A DNA stretch of 64,000 nt from Clostridium sartagoforme (lineage in GTDB: Bacteria > Bacillota > Clostridia > Clostridiales > Clostridiaceae), in contig NZ_SRYR01000001.1 in assembly GCF_004794105.1 (NCBI RefSeq), forward strand, positions 1,178,001 through 1,242,000. Direction: 5' to 3'. The first letter of the stretch is position 1, and each line of letters opens with the position of its first letter. This document shows, piece by piece, positions 39,208-49,446 of the stretch. A model generated the notes under the pieces. That model saw nothing but the letters and a program-made list of their open reading frames with translations, was not told the origin of the DNA and searched no databases. The position numbers and the translations under genes are program-made.

Positions 39208-41349
39208 TTAATTAAGCTTTTTTATCTTATACCCATTCTTACCATTACGCTTTACTTCATAGAGTGTTTCATCCGCAATGGTATATAGTTTATTAAAGTT
39301 CATTTTAAATTTTGTCATAACGCAACCTAAACTAAGAGATATCCTTTGATTAATATCATTATACTCTATTTCCTTATCCATTAATTTACACACTTTCTTT
39401 AGTGTTTCTTCAATACTCCTTATATTATTTTCCTCAATATCTTTTATAAAAACAATAAATTCATCTCCTCCTAAACGAGAAATAATATCCTTATTTGAAA
39501 AAGACTCTTTTAATATTTTGCTAAAATCTACTAATAAATCATCTCCTACCTTATGTCCTAAGCGATCATTTATCTGTTTAAAATAGTCTATATCTATGAT
39601 AATAAACGCACAATATAATGAGACATCTTTTTCATTTAAATATTCCATAACTAATTTCTCACAGGCTTCTCTATTGTAAACTCCTGTTAATGAATCTATC
39701 TGTGTTTTTTCAAATAATCTTTGCTTATCTTCCTTTATTTTATTAAATCTCATTTTAAATATTATGTAAATTAATGCAAAAATTATAATTAAGACTATAC
39801 TAATTATACTTAAACATAAAACTAAATTAGTATAGAAAAAATCTTTTATACTAATAGAATGCTTAATATTTAAGGTATTCTTCTGAGCAATATTTTCTAT
39901 ATCTTTATCAGATAAACTATACACAGCTTTATTAAGAATATCTCTTGCATAACTATCTATTTTATTAGATATTCCTACTGCTATTTCGCTTTCATCTCCA
40001 GTATAAATAACTTTTATATTATTATAGTATCCCACTGCACTATAATTAGAGATAGAGTAACTGTTACCATAAGTTGATGTTGCTATGCCTTCATCAACAG
40101 CCCTTAAACATTCTTCCATATTATTATAATATTTAATTTCATATTCACCAGTTAAATTAAGCGGATCATGCCCTATTGGCAAAGCAATAATCTCTTTAAC
40201 TTCATTGTTGTTTCTTTCGTTATTTACTACTTTTAATACCTCATAATCTAAATATACTTTTGTTAGCATAAAATCATATTTATCTGCAATTGAATAATCA
40301 TTCACAGCCCCTATAATTATATCAATTTGACCATCTCTCATCATTTCATAGGCTTCATTATAGGTTTTAGCTCTAACATAATCAAATTTAATACCAGCTC
40401 TTTCAGATATTAAATTCATAGCATCAACAAAAATCCCCTTTGGTTGATTAGTATCTTCATCATAATATTGAATCGGCATTAAACCATCAACATATGCTGC
40501 CCTTATTGAATTCATATGTTTTATATAATTTACCTCATCTTTAGTCATTACTAAATTATTATTGTAATTATTCACAAAGTATTTACTATAAAGGGTTTGG
40601 TCAAAATAGGGATTATCGTCTTTAATTTTATAAATAGCTCTATTTAGTCCCTCTATAACTTCTGAATTTCCCTTGGTGGTAGCAAAGTAATGTGGTTTTC
40701 CTCCAAATTTAGCAATAACATTTTCGTTACTATCTACAGTTAAGTCTCCTCCTATAATAGCATCTACTTCTCCATCCTTCATTTTTTCTAACAGAAAAGG
40801 TCTTCCATTACCACTTGAATATGAAATGAGGTCAATATCCTTAATCTTATTTTCTTCACAGAATTCTTTAAAAACATTTGGGCCATTCACATTTTTTTCA
40901 AGATAACCTACTTTCATTCCATCTAATATAATGTATTTTGATTCATCAAAGCTATTATTGTCTAAAACTGCCAAAGTTGTATATGTCATGCCTGAATCAT
41001 ATTTAGGAAAGTCATAAATTTGCATAGTCGCTTCATTTTTAAGCATTCCTGCTAAAATATCAATCTCACCATTACGTAAGTCTTCCAAAAGTTCTTCAAG
41101 GTTCTTTTCTACAAATTCATATTGCCAACCTGTATATATGGATATCTCTCTTAAATATTCATAGGCATATCCTGTGTAACCTCCATCTTTTTTTTCGGTG
41201 AAACCACTTACACTTGGAAATCCGACTCTAATTATTTTACTTTCCTCAGCTCTTACACTCTTTGGATAAATAATAGTACACATAATTACTATTAACATTA
41301 CAATAAAAGTTTTACTTTTTCTTAGTGTTATCAATGTTCCATGTCTCAT
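39208..41349 (-). CDS. Membrane diguanylate cyclase with two periplasmic-binding sensor domains
   Basis: 713 residues. N-terminal signal/anchor (about 12-33), two SBP_bac_3-type domains outside the cell (about 38-265 and 275-505), one membrane helix (about 515-540) and a C-terminal GGDEF domain with intact GGDEF at 627-631. The product-inhibition site RxxD is not kept: the residues there are SNKD. It probably makes c-di-GMP in response to an external amino acid or similar solute. The c-di-GMP riboswitch at 4712 is a possible downstream reader. Single gene. Confidence 0.92.
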   Translation of the reverse strand: MRHGTLITLRKSKTFIVMLIVIMCTIIYPKSVRAEESKIIRVGFPSVSGFTEKKDGGYTGYAYEYLREISIYTGWQYEFVEKNLEELLEDLRNGEIDILAGMLKNEATMQIYDFPKYDSGMTYTTLAVLDNNSFDESKYIILDGMKVGYLEKNVNGPNVFKEFCEENKIKDIDLISYSSGNGRPFLLEKMKDGEVDAIIGGDLTVDSNENVIAKFGGKPHYFATTKGNSEVIEGLNRAIYKIKDDNPYFDQTLYSKYFVNNYNNNLVMTKDEVNYIKHMNSIRAAYVDGLMPIQYYDEDTNQPKGIFVDAMNLISERAGIKFDYVRAKTYNEAYEMMRDGQIDIIIGAVNDYSIADKYDFMLTKVYLDYEVLKVVNNERNNNEVKEIIALPIGHDPLNLTGEYEIKYYNNMEECLRAVDEGIATSTYGNSYSISNYSAVGYYNNIKVIYTGDESEIAVGISNKIDSYARDILNKAVYSLSDKDIENIAQKNTLNIKHSISIKDFFYTNLVLCLSIISIVLIIIFALIYIIFKMRFNKIKEDKQRLFEKTQIDSLTGVYNREACEKLVMEYLNEKDVSLYCAFIIIDIDYFKQINDRLGHKVGDDLLVDFSKILKESFSNKDIISRLGGDEFIVFIKDIEENNIRSIEETLKKVCKLMDKEIEYNDINQRISLSLGCVMTKFKMNFNKLYTIADETLYEVKRNGKNGYKIKKLN

Positions 41350-41930
41350 CTCTTATTCTCCCTTCCTTTATATAATAAAACACTAAGAGACTGCTTATAA
41401 ATCTCACTCTAAAATTGTATAAAATTGTTTAGTTTTAACTTATATATACTTTTTTCACAGATTTATATTAATATACTGATTTTTTTATTGCAATAATTTT
41501 TTAATATAGAAAATTTACTTTTTAGAATTATTTTTTATTCAAATTTTAACTATATTTTTATTAATAATAAGACAGATTTGACTGAATTGATTCCTAATAT
41601 ACTTGCCAAAGAATAATGCAAAAGTCTATCTCTAAATAAAAACTTTGTACAAAAACAGGATAGATTTTCATCTATCCTAATAAATATAATATCTTAATGA
41701 TTTAATTATTAACCTGCATTTGCTTTATTAATACATTAATTAAAATTTTCTTTAATAAAACTTGATATTGATTTCTATTTACTTATACTAAAAATATGTT
41801 CTACAAAACATACTTAGCTTTAAAAATCAAATATTAATTCTTAATGTTCTTTCTAGTAATTTGGATTCTCCAGAGGTAAGCTTCCCCATAAATAATTCTA
41901 CCCACATTTATATCTCTATAATTAAACAAA
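41350..41930. other. Long intergenic region with one terminator
   Basis: AT-rich. The minus-strand hairpin AGGATAGA / TCTATCCT with a TTTTT-containing tail at 41648-41680 probably ends the mnmH transcript, about 250 nt after its stop. No ORF or known RNA motif seen in the rest. Confidence 0.65.
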
Positions 41931-43034
41931 CTATCTCTCCATCTTCTCAATATACTCCTTCACTTCATTTCTATTCCCCTTGAAGATAATATTTCTATTA
42001 GATTTTAATAAAGAATGCTTATACATAGGATCGTAGTACTGAGTTAAAAATAACTCTATCCAATTTCTATGTTTATCTATCTTATTAGTTGTTAACTGTT
42101 CATTGTATGATAGTTTAAGTTCCTTAACTATTGTATGTATTCTGTCACCAAGCTTTCCCTTAACTCTTTCCATACTTGATATCATATCATTTAGCCAGGC
42201 TTCTAAGGCAAGTTCTTCACTTTTAAATACTTCTCTATGCTCTTCTTGTCCATTTATCACATATTCTTCTAATATATTTTCTATTCTCTCATTTAGAGAA
42301 GCATCTAGAAATATCACATCTCCACTTTGCATATATTCAAAAAATGCCTTTGGAATAAAGCTCTTACCTATATTTTTCCCCTCATCTTCTAGAACCATAT
42401 ATTTATAATCATTATTTTCATGTTTAATCAATCTATAAGCTAAATTATTTTCAAAGTTTATTTGTGTTGGCTGAGGTGTAATATGATGACCAAAGGTAGA
42501 TCCTCTATGGTGAGCTAGGCCTTCTAAATCTACTGAATTATTTATTTTATGTAATAATATTGTTTTTCCTGAACCTGTATATCCAGATAATATTAGTGGT
42601 TTTGATTTTATATTTTGGGGATCTAATGAATTTATAAGGTAATTCCTAAAAGCCTTATATCCTCCATCTAATTTTACTATATCTTTTCCTGTTTCTTCAT
42701 ATATCCATTGTTGTGCTATAGTTGAACGCGAGCCTCCTCTAAAGCAATAAATCATAGAATTTTGATTCTCATTTATGAAATCTGCCCATGCCTTTACTCT
42801 AGATTCTTTAACTTTTCCTGATACTATTTCATAACCAAGCTTTGTAGCTTCTTCATTGCCTTTTTCCTTATAACATATCCCAATAATATGTCTTTCCTCA
42901 TTATTTAAAATTGGCATGTTTACTGAATTTATCATTGCTCCTTTTTCAAATTCAATTGGAGCTCTAACATCTAAAAGCTTTGTGTCATTTAATACTATAC
43001 TTTCAAAATCATTTGTCACTGATAATTTCTTCAT
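41931..43034 (-). CDS. mnmH: tRNA 2-selenouridine synthase
   Basis: 367 residues. Rhodanese domain with the catalytic Cys97 in YCFRGGSRS, then a P-loop domain with GYTGSGKT at 151-158. Replaces sulfur with selenium at the wobble uridine of certain tRNAs, using selenophosphate from SelD. It is divergent from selD (283 nt apart), which supports the assignment. Confidence 0.95.
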   Translation of the reverse strand: MKKLSVTNDFESIVLNDTKLLDVRAPIEFEKGAMINSVNMPILNNEERHIIGICYKEKGNEEATKLGYEIVSGKVKESRVKAWADFINENQNSMIYCFRGGSRSTIAQQWIYEETGKDIVKLDGGYKAFRNYLINSLDPQNIKSKPLILSGYTGSGKTILLHKINNSVDLEGLAHHRGSTFGHHITPQPTQINFENNLAYRLIKHENNDYKYMVLEDEGKNIGKSFIPKAFFEYMQSGDVIFLDASLNERIENILEEYVINGQEEHREVFKSEELALEAWLNDMISSMERVKGKLGDRIHTIVKELKLSYNEQLTTNKIDKHRNWIELFLTQYYDPMYKHSLLKSNRNIIFKGNRNEVKEYIEKMER

Positions 43035-43316
43035 TATTCTACTTCCATTTCATTTTTTCTTTACTTCTAATAATATAAATTATATATTTCTTAATTGTAA
43101 AAATAAACTAAAATTATGTAATCTTATCTAAAAATTTATATTTTTACTATTGTTATTCCTTCTTTAGATTTATAATAATTATTGAAAAGTGTTTTTGAAT
43201 TAAATACTATACAAATTAAATTTTGATATTTTACTTAAAAAATTAATGTTTAATTATAATTTTTAATGTCTTTTGATATAAATTATTAATTTAAACATTG
43301 ATAGGAGGAATTACTA

Positions 43317-44357
43317 ATGAAAGAAAATATAAAATTAACTTCCCTAACTAAAACTTCTGGCTGTGCGGCAAAGATTGGTCCTGGTGTTTTAGATTCTGTA
43401 CTTCAAAACTTACCTAAATTTGAAGACTCTAACTTAATTGTTGGTTTTGATAAAAAAGATGATGCTCTTGTTTACAAAGTATCTGATGATAAAGTAATAA
43501 TACAAACAGTTGACTTCTTTCCACCTATGGTAGATGATCCGTATACTTTTGGACAAGTAGCTGCAAGTAATGCTTTAAGTGATATATATGCCATGGGAGG
43601 AAACCCATCTATTGCAATGAATCTACTTTGCTTCCCTTCTTGCTTAGACCCTGAAATAATGCATGATATTTTAGCTGGTGGATATAGTAAGGTACAAGAA
43701 GCTGGAGCAATTATTGCAGGTGGACATACAATTGCAGACCCAACGCCTAAATACGGTCTTTGCGTTACAGGCTTTGCTCACCCAAATGAAATCTTAACAA
43801 ATAGTAATGCTAAAACTGGAGATGTTCTAGTATTAACTAAACCTATTGGTGTTGGTATTTTAAATACAGCTAATAAGGCTGAACTTTTATCTGAAAATGA
43901 AGTAAAAGAAGTAACTAAGGTAATGACTGAATTAAATAAATATGCTAAAGAAGCCTTTAATGGATTGAAGGTTAACTCTTGTACCGATATTACAGGCTTT
44001 AGTTTAATTGGACATAGCTTTGAAATGGCAAGCGGAAGCAATAAGACTATAGAAATATTCAGTGAAAGTGTTCCAATACTTCCCAAGGCATTAGAATATG
44101 CAAAAATGGGTATTCTTCCTGAAGGAATGTACAATAATCGTGATTACCTAAAAAACTCTTTTAAATCCTTAGCTAATGTTTCAACTGAAATGGTAGATGC
44201 ATTACTTGATCCTCAAACATCTGGTGGTCTACTTCTATCAATGCCTGACAAAGATGCAAAGGAATATTTATCTAGGATGGAATCTTATACACCTTGGGCT
44301 CGAATCATTGGACAAGTTAAAGATAGAGAAAATATTGATATAATCATTAATAAGTAG
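43317..44357 (+). CDS. selD: Selenide, water dikinase (selenophosphate synthetase)
   Basis: 346 residues, full length. Catalytic loop TSGCAAKIGPG with Cys16 and Lys19 (Cys rather than selenocysteine), and Asp-rich ATP sites such as TVDFFPPMVDDPY and GGHTIADPTPKYG. Makes selenophosphate from selenide and ATP for MnmH. AGGAGG ribosome site. Confidence 0.96.
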   Translation: MKENIKLTSLTKTSGCAAKIGPGVLDSVLQNLPKFEDSNLIVGFDKKDDALVYKVSDDKVIIQTVDFFPPMVDDPYTFGQVAASNALSDIYAMGGNPSIAMNLLCFPSCLDPEIMHDILAGGYSKVQEAGAIIAGGHTIADPTPKYGLCVTGFAHPNEILTNSNAKTGDVLVLTKPIGVGILNTANKAELLSENEVKEVTKVMTELNKYAKEAFNGLKVNSCTDITGFSLIGHSFEMASGSNKTIEIFSESVPILPKALEYAKMGILPEGMYNNRDYLKNSFKSLANVSTEMVDALLDPQTSGGLLLSMPDKDAKEYLSRMESYTPWARIIGQVKDRENIDIIINK

Positions 44358-44502
44358 CAGTTATGATTTAAGCCTATACTGACGTTATTAACCCAATAAT
44401 TTAAAAATCGAATAGTAAACTATTTACAAAATATGCTATAATTAATTTATAATTATGGCATATTTTTCTAATGTTTATGTTTTAAAAAAGGGGACGGCTT
44501 TT

Positions 44503-44754
44503 ATGTGGATTAGAACTCAATCAAAAAAGGAATTGGTTAATGTATTTAAAGTAGAGATTTCTTCTATTATTGGTGATGAAAGAAATAAAGTCCTTGTATG
44601 GGGTAGATTTGCACCAAATAGTATATTTTCATCCAATAGAACTTTATTAGGTATGTATCCTACAATGGACGATGCTATTGCTGAAATAGATGAAATTGAA
44701 AAGTGCATTTTAAATAATCCTAATGGTGTTTACAATATGAAAATCAATGAATAG
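44503..44754 (+). CDS. Small conserved hypothetical protein
   Basis: 83 residues starting MWIRTQSKKELVNVFKVEI, ending in an acidic helix DDAIAEIDEIEKCILNN. The start MWIRTQ...KKELVNV is seen in many small Firmicutes proteins of unknown role. ATG at 44503 follows GGGGAC; a longer frame begins at 44455. No membrane segment. Confidence 0.7.
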   Translation: MWIRTQSKKELVNVFKVEISSIIGDERNKVLVWGRFAPNSIFSSNRTLLGMYPTMDDAIAEIDEIEKCILNNPNGVYNMKINE

Positions 44755-44821
44755 TAAACTAATATGAGGCATTTTATTACTTATAGGCAACTAAAAATAA
44801 AGTGTGGAGTAAATATTAATT

Positions 44822-45583
44822 ATGATGGAACCTAATGAGATCTTAAATACAATTTCTAATAAATATAAGGTGATTTTAGGAAATGAGTTAACTGGAATAT
44901 ATGTGCACGGTTCTCTTGCCTTTGGATGCTTTAATTATAAAAAAAGTGATATAGATTTTATAGTAGTAGTGAATGAAACCCCTACTATACAAGAAAAAGA
45001 AGAATTAATAAAGGCTCTCCTTTCTTTATCTGATAGCTCTCTTATTAAAAAATATGAAATGAGCGTAGTCTTAGAAACTTTTTGTAAAAACTTTGTTTAT
45101 CCAACACCATTTGAACTACACTATTCAATTACTCATTTACAAAGTTGCAAAAATAACTTAAGAGAATATTGTAAGTCAATGAATGGAAGTGATAAGGATT
45201 TAGCTGCACATTTTACTGTTATCAAAAGTGTATGATATACTATTAATGGAAAAGCCATCTCTGAAGTGTTTGGAACTATACCTAAAAATGAATATTTTGA
45301 TAGTATTAAAGCTGATATAGAAAATGCATCAGAACTTATTCAAGATAATCCTGTATATGTTATTTTAAATTTATGTCGTGTATTAGCATATAAAAATAAA
45401 GGGTTAATTTTATCAAAAGAACAAGGAGGAGAATGGGGAATTAAAAATCTTCCAAAGCAATATATTTCATTAATAAATACAGCTTTGAAAGATTATAAGT
45501 CAGAAATAGATGGAACTTTTGATTTAGAGCATTCTTTAAACTTCTGTAACTATATGCTTAAAACTATATTTGCAAATAATTAA
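44822..45583 (+). pseudogene. Aminoglycoside nucleotidyltransferase-like gene with in-frame TGA
   Basis: The N-terminal part has the nucleotidyltransferase motif HGSLAFG...KSDIDF; the C-terminal part (after 45236) matches the helical DUF4111 domain of AadA-type proteins (INGKAISEVFG ... GGEWGIKNLP). Both are in one frame, broken by TGA at 45233-45235. Without it the product would be about 253 residues, the normal AadA length. A point mutation is the simplest reading; selenocysteine is unlikely (see rejected items). Confidence 0.85.
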
Positions 45584-46128
45584 ATATATAAATCCATTAT
45601 AATTTCATCATAGTACTTTCCATTAATATTAAAGTAATTTTTATGAACTCCAACATTCTTAAATCCAAACTTCTCATATAATTTAATAGCTTTATCATTA
45701 GTAGCATTAACACCAAGAATAATATTTTTAGTAACTCCACTATCCTTAGCAAATTTAATTAATTGACCCATAACAACACTTCCAACGCCAATACTCCAAT
45801 ATTTTTTCTTTACTGATATAGCAATTTCACTATTATGAGCAATTCTCTTTCTACTTGGACTACTTATTTGTGCTACAGCTACTATTTTATTATTAATTAA
45901 TCCAATTATCATAAGTGAATTTTTATCTTTATTTATACTTTCAATAAATGAAATTTCTTCTTCAACTGAAAATGTAACTTCTCCAGCTCCAAATAATAGA
46001 TTGTCACTTTCGCCACCAACTATATTAAGATATTCAATAATATTCTTTGCATCCTCTTTTATTGGCTTACGTAAGATTAGTTCTTCTCCATTTTTAATTT
46101 TGACTTTAGATATACAGTCTATACTCAT
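45580..46128 (-). CDS. GNAT N-acetyltransferase
   Basis: 182 residues with the acetyl-CoA motif SVGVG-type (YWSIGVGSVVMGQLIKFA) and NATNDKAIKLYEKFGFKNVG. Resembles Rim/SpeG-like acetyltransferases of unknown acceptor. Its end overlaps the end of the convergent pseudogene by 4 nt. Confidence 0.9.
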   Translation of the reverse strand: MSIDCISKVKIKNGEELILRKPIKEDAKNIIEYLNIVGGESDNLLFGAGEVTFSVEEEISFIESINKDKNSLMIIGLINNKIVAVAQISSPSRKRIAHNSEIAISVKKKYWSIGVGSVVMGQLIKFAKDSGVTKNIILGVNATNDKAIKLYEKFGFKNVGVHKNYFNINGKYYDEIIMDLYI

Positions 46129-46310
46129 AAATACCCCTCCCCTTTTAGTAACCTATTTTAAATAATAAATTTATTTTCATAATATAATCTCATACTTCTT
46201 ATCAGGTATTAATATTGTAATCAGTTCTTATTAACTACTATAAGTTTGAAGTCTATATCTTTGCTTATCAAGAATTAATATAATAGATTCCCTAATAAGA
46301 AATTAAAGTT

Positions 46311-46352
46311 AAAAAGTAAAGCCATTCTAATTTTCTAGAATGACCTTTAGTA
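46311..46352 (-). terminator. Terminator after yedF
   Basis: Minus-strand stem AAAGGTCATTCTAG / TTAGAATGGCTTT with TTTTTAAC tail. Confidence 0.8.
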
Positions 46353-46365
46353 TGTTCCATAAAAA

Positions 46366-46962
46366 TTAAATTGTTATAACTTTAGAAACTACCTTCATTT
46401 CTTCAACTATTTCATACATATTGCTTACTCTTCCTACTGAAAGCTTATCTTCTAATCCATAGAAATTAAGACATGCACCACAAACAAGTAAATCAACTCC
46501 ATGGTTTTCTAACTCTTTTAAGTGTTCAGCAGCTTGTTTATTAAGCGTAGGAACCTTTACTCCATCGTTCATAAATAAAATTGATTTTGGATAATCCTCT
46601 GATTCTGAAATTGTATATAAGAACATCTTTATTAAAGTTTGTCCTAATTCTTCATTACCAACACCAATTGTGCTTTTATTTACAAATATACTCCAATCAC
46701 CAAGGGGCTTTTTATTTTCAACCTTAGCTAATATTTCTTCGCACTCTTCACATCCATTAGAAAACCTAACATCAAAATTACCATTAACTTCAGTTACTTT
46801 AACTTCAAATCCTTGACTACTAGCCAATTTACTTAGATTTTCTACTGCTATTTTGTTATCAACTTGAACTGTAAAGAATTTTACTCCTCCATCAATTTCT
46901 TTCTTCGCCATAATAACAGGCATAGGACAATTCTTCCCTCTTGCATCTATAATTTTACTCAT
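46366..46962 (-). CDS. yedF: Selenium metabolism protein YedF
   Basis: About 198 residues. N-terminal TusA/SirA-like domain with DARGKNCPMPVI (Cys-Pro-x-Pro), C-terminal DsrE-like domain with LLVCGACLNFYGL. YedF is a marker of selenium-using bacteria and is thought to help deliver selenium. It is 2 kb from selD and mnmH. ATG at 46962 follows GGAAGGTG; an in-frame GTG at 46971 is inside it. Confidence 0.93.
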   Translation of the reverse strand: MSKIIDARGKNCPMPVIMAKKEIDGGVKFFTVQVDNKIAVENLSKLASSQGFEVKVTEVNGNFDVRFSNGCEECEEILAKVENKKPLGDWSIFVNKSTIGVGNEELGQTLIKMFLYTISESEDYPKSILFMNDGVKVPTLNKQAAEHLKELENHGVDLLVCGACLNFYGLEDKLSVGRVSNMYEIVEEMKVVSKVITI

Positions 46963-47104
46963 ATTAATCACCTTCCAACAAAACTATTCTAAAAATATTA
47001 TACATCATTATTTAATTAGTTTGTACTAAATTCATTTTTTGCTATAAACTAGAAACGATTATCGGAATTTAAATACATAATTATATATATTTAATATCTA
47101 ATTA

Positions 47105-47279
47105 TTAACACAAGTATATAACTGCCTCTCCTATTTCAAAATATATATTATCTAACTCAATAGAAAAGTTATTCAATTTAAATGCATAATATATTTTAGC
47201 AATTAATAAATTTGAGTAATTGTAGATTTTTTTGCATTTCTCATAATCTCTACTATTAATATCTTTTTCGAAGATAATA
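47105..47279 (-). pseudogene. Start-less reading frame, possible gene remnant
   Basis: 57 codons read IIFEKDINSRDYEKCKKIYN and onward to EIGEAVIYLC and a stop. It looks like real protein but has no start codon or ribosome site and abuts the GNAT stop codon. Not identified. Confidence 0.35.
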
Positions 47280-47858
47280 TTATTTATGGTACTTCATAAA
47301 TATAAATTCAGAATAGCCTCTCATTTTTGCATATCTTACTTTTTCTCGTTTATATTCTTTAAATCCAAACTTTTTATAGCAATTAATGGCTGCTATATTT
47401 ATATTTGTTACTGATATAGTAAAATTACTATAATCATTGTTTTTAGTACAAAATTCTATAAGGCTACTTGCAATTCCTCGTCTAAAAAACTCTTTCTTAA
47501 CTCCAATAATATCTATATAGATGGTTTTATCATTTAGATTCTTTGACTTTTCTAAGTCATTCTTAATAGCAATTGCACCCATATAACCTCTAAAGTAACC
47601 AAATTCCTTTTGAAAATCCTTTAAATTAGCATAAAAGGCTCTATTATCTCCTGTAACATAAGCCAAAAACCCAACAATCTCATTATTTATTATTGCAACA
47701 AGGTAATTATCCAAGGTAAGTCCTCTTCTTAACCCCCTAGATATTTTATTTACATCACTTGATAGACTTTTCCACTCTTCAAAAAAAGTTTCTGCGAAAA
47801 CTTCCGAAATCTTTATCCTATCCTCTTTCATTGAATTTCTAATTATAATATTCTCCAT
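47280..47858 (-). CDS. GNAT N-acetyltransferase
   Basis: About 192 residues with IIIRNSMKEDRIKISEVFAE at the start and KEFFRRGIASSLIEFC as the acetyl-CoA loop, then NIAAINCYKKFGFKEY. Acceptor unknown. ATG at 47858 preceded by AAGGAGTATTGATA. Confidence 0.88.
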   Translation of the reverse strand: MENIIIRNSMKEDRIKISEVFAETFFEEWKSLSSDVNKISRGLRRGLTLDNYLVAIINNEIVGFLAYVTGDNRAFYANLKDFQKEFGYFRGYMGAIAIKNDLEKSKNLNDKTIYIDIIGVKKEFFRRGIASSLIEFCTKNNDYSNFTISVTNINIAAINCYKKFGFKEYKREKVRYAKMRGYSEFIFMKYHK

Positions 47859-47965
47859 TATCAATACTCCTTCTATTATTAACTTTAGCTTTAACTTATA
47901 ATTAAAATCTCATATCACGCCTTTAAAATTGCTTGTAATATCAGTGTTAATCTAAGCTTTATATA

Positions 47966-48004
47966 AATAAAAAAGAAAGCACACCAAAATAACATTGTGC
48001 TTTA
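47966..48004 (-). terminator. Terminator after the gene at 48029
   Basis: AAAGCACAA / TGTGCTTT stem with TCTTTTTT tail on the minus strand. Confidence 0.85.
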
Positions 48005-48028
48005 ATCTTAAGTATTTCTAAAATTAAT

Positions 48029-48772
48029 TTATAGAGTAATACAATTAAACATATAATCACTATTAAAGTAATTCTGTCCACCTATTTCTTTATAATTCTT
48101 ATAGTTATCTATTCTAATATGAAAATTACTATACTCTAAAACATTATCAACATCATATTCCTTAATAGCTTTATAACAATACTTTCTTATTTCATTAAGA
48201 TAATCTTTATCTAAAACTGTCTTTTCAAAATCATCATCATTTATAAATACATAAAAAGTGTTCCAATAACTAACAGCCACCACTTCTGAAAAAACAGATT
48301 TTATAGTTTTATGAATATTATGCCATGCCTTATTACTGCTATGAGAAATCATTGTTTTTAGTATATCTTTAACTAAAAATTGTATCTCTGTTGTTTCTGT
48401 AATTCCAAGTAACTTTGTGCTCTTTAGAATTTCATAGAAGCTCTCTATATACTTATTTTTTTTATCCTCTATTCTATAATGAATATCTGGGTCAGCCTGC
48501 CATAAATAAATATAAAAATTTATGAACTTACTATCACTATCTGGTTTTTCAAATTTGCAATTAAAAATATTTACACCATATTTTTCCTTAATATATTCAA
48601 TATACTTCTTTACAAATTCATACCTAAAATCATCTTCTTTATATCTAGAAATTGCAAAATCATAGTCACTACTTTCTATTACTGAAGACTTAGGATCATT
48701 TTCTTTACTATTATAAATCTCTAACTCTTCTATAGAATTTTCATTTATTTTATCTTTCTCTAACAAAATCAT
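48029..48772 (-). CDS. Hypothetical protein
   Basis: 247 residues, acidic, rich in Asp, Glu, Lys, Tyr and Asn; no signal peptide, membrane segment or motif I recognise. The C-terminal half has repeated aromatic patches (AVSYWNTFYVFINDDDF). Good ribosome site GAGAGGG. Between a GNAT gene and broken genes; no hint of role. Confidence 0.65.
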   Translation of the reverse strand: MILLEKDKINENSIEELEIYNSKENDPKSSVIESSDYDFAISRYKEDDFRYEFVKKYIEYIKEKYGVNIFNCKFEKPDSDSKFINFYIYLWQADPDIHYRIEDKKNKYIESFYEILKSTKLLGITETTEIQFLVKDILKTMISHSSNKAWHNIHKTIKSVFSEVVAVSYWNTFYVFINDDDFEKTVLDKDYLNEIRKYCYKAIKEYDVDNVLEYSNFHIRIDNYKNYKEIGGQNYFNSDYMFNCITL

Positions 48773-48849
48773 ATTTCCCTCTCAAAATAACATAATAAAA
48801 AATACTTTATATATTAAAGCAAAATTTAAAACTAATAAAAATATCCCTT

Positions 48850-49361
48850 TTATATAACACCTGATTCTAATATAGAGAAGGTATTATTATCACAATCTAT
48901 CTCAGCTAAAGCACCATATGGTAATGTAATCATTGGAGCTGTATGCCCAAAATTCATATTATACAATATCGGTAAATCCTTTAACCTTAGTTCATCTCTA
49001 ATTACTTTATAAATTACCTTCTTATACTCTTCGTAATACTGATTATCATATGGCTTTCCAAAGATTATTCCCTTTGACTTTTCTACCCACCTATACATGA
49101 AAAAATCCCTTTAATGGACTTATCTTTAAAAGCATTCATAAAGTCCTCTGCCCTTTTTTCAGGATGATTATATAAAAACTCACTTCCCTTTAAAGTGTTC
49201 TCCATCTCAATAACTTCAAGTCCAAATTCTTCTTCAAGCCTCTTCTTACCTTGATAATATCTCCATAGTATTTCTTTATCTCCAGCTCCACCCCAAGATA
49301 AGCTTACTGTAGCTATTTTATCTCCTCTTTTAAGACGAGATGGTTTAGTTAAATTCAGCAT
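48850..49361 (-). pseudogene. Broken LD-carboxypeptidase (peptidase S66) gene
   Basis: The N-terminal piece (MLNLTKPSRLKRGDKIATVSLSWGG to GIFSCIGG) is followed in another frame by the C-terminal piece (EKSKGIIFGKPYDN ... FGHTAPMITLPYG). In S66 enzymes the GG is followed by the catalytic Ser (GGxDS), which is missing here together with roughly 120-150 residues. An internal deletion therefore removed the active site and shifted the frame. Intact relatives (MccF/LdcA) are about 330-350 residues. Confidence 0.88.
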
Positions 49362-49446
49362 CTCTAAGCCCCCATCTTTTTCAATATTATACCATAAATT
49401 AACATAGCACATATTCTTTATAATATTTCTTTTATGCTTTCCTTAT

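Noticed and set aside
45233..45235. In-frame TGA read as selenocysteine (selD is nearby)
   Set aside because: AadA-type proteins have no Cys/Sec at this place, no convincing SECIS hairpin follows, no selA/selB is seen, and neighbouring genes have similar decay including a TAA.
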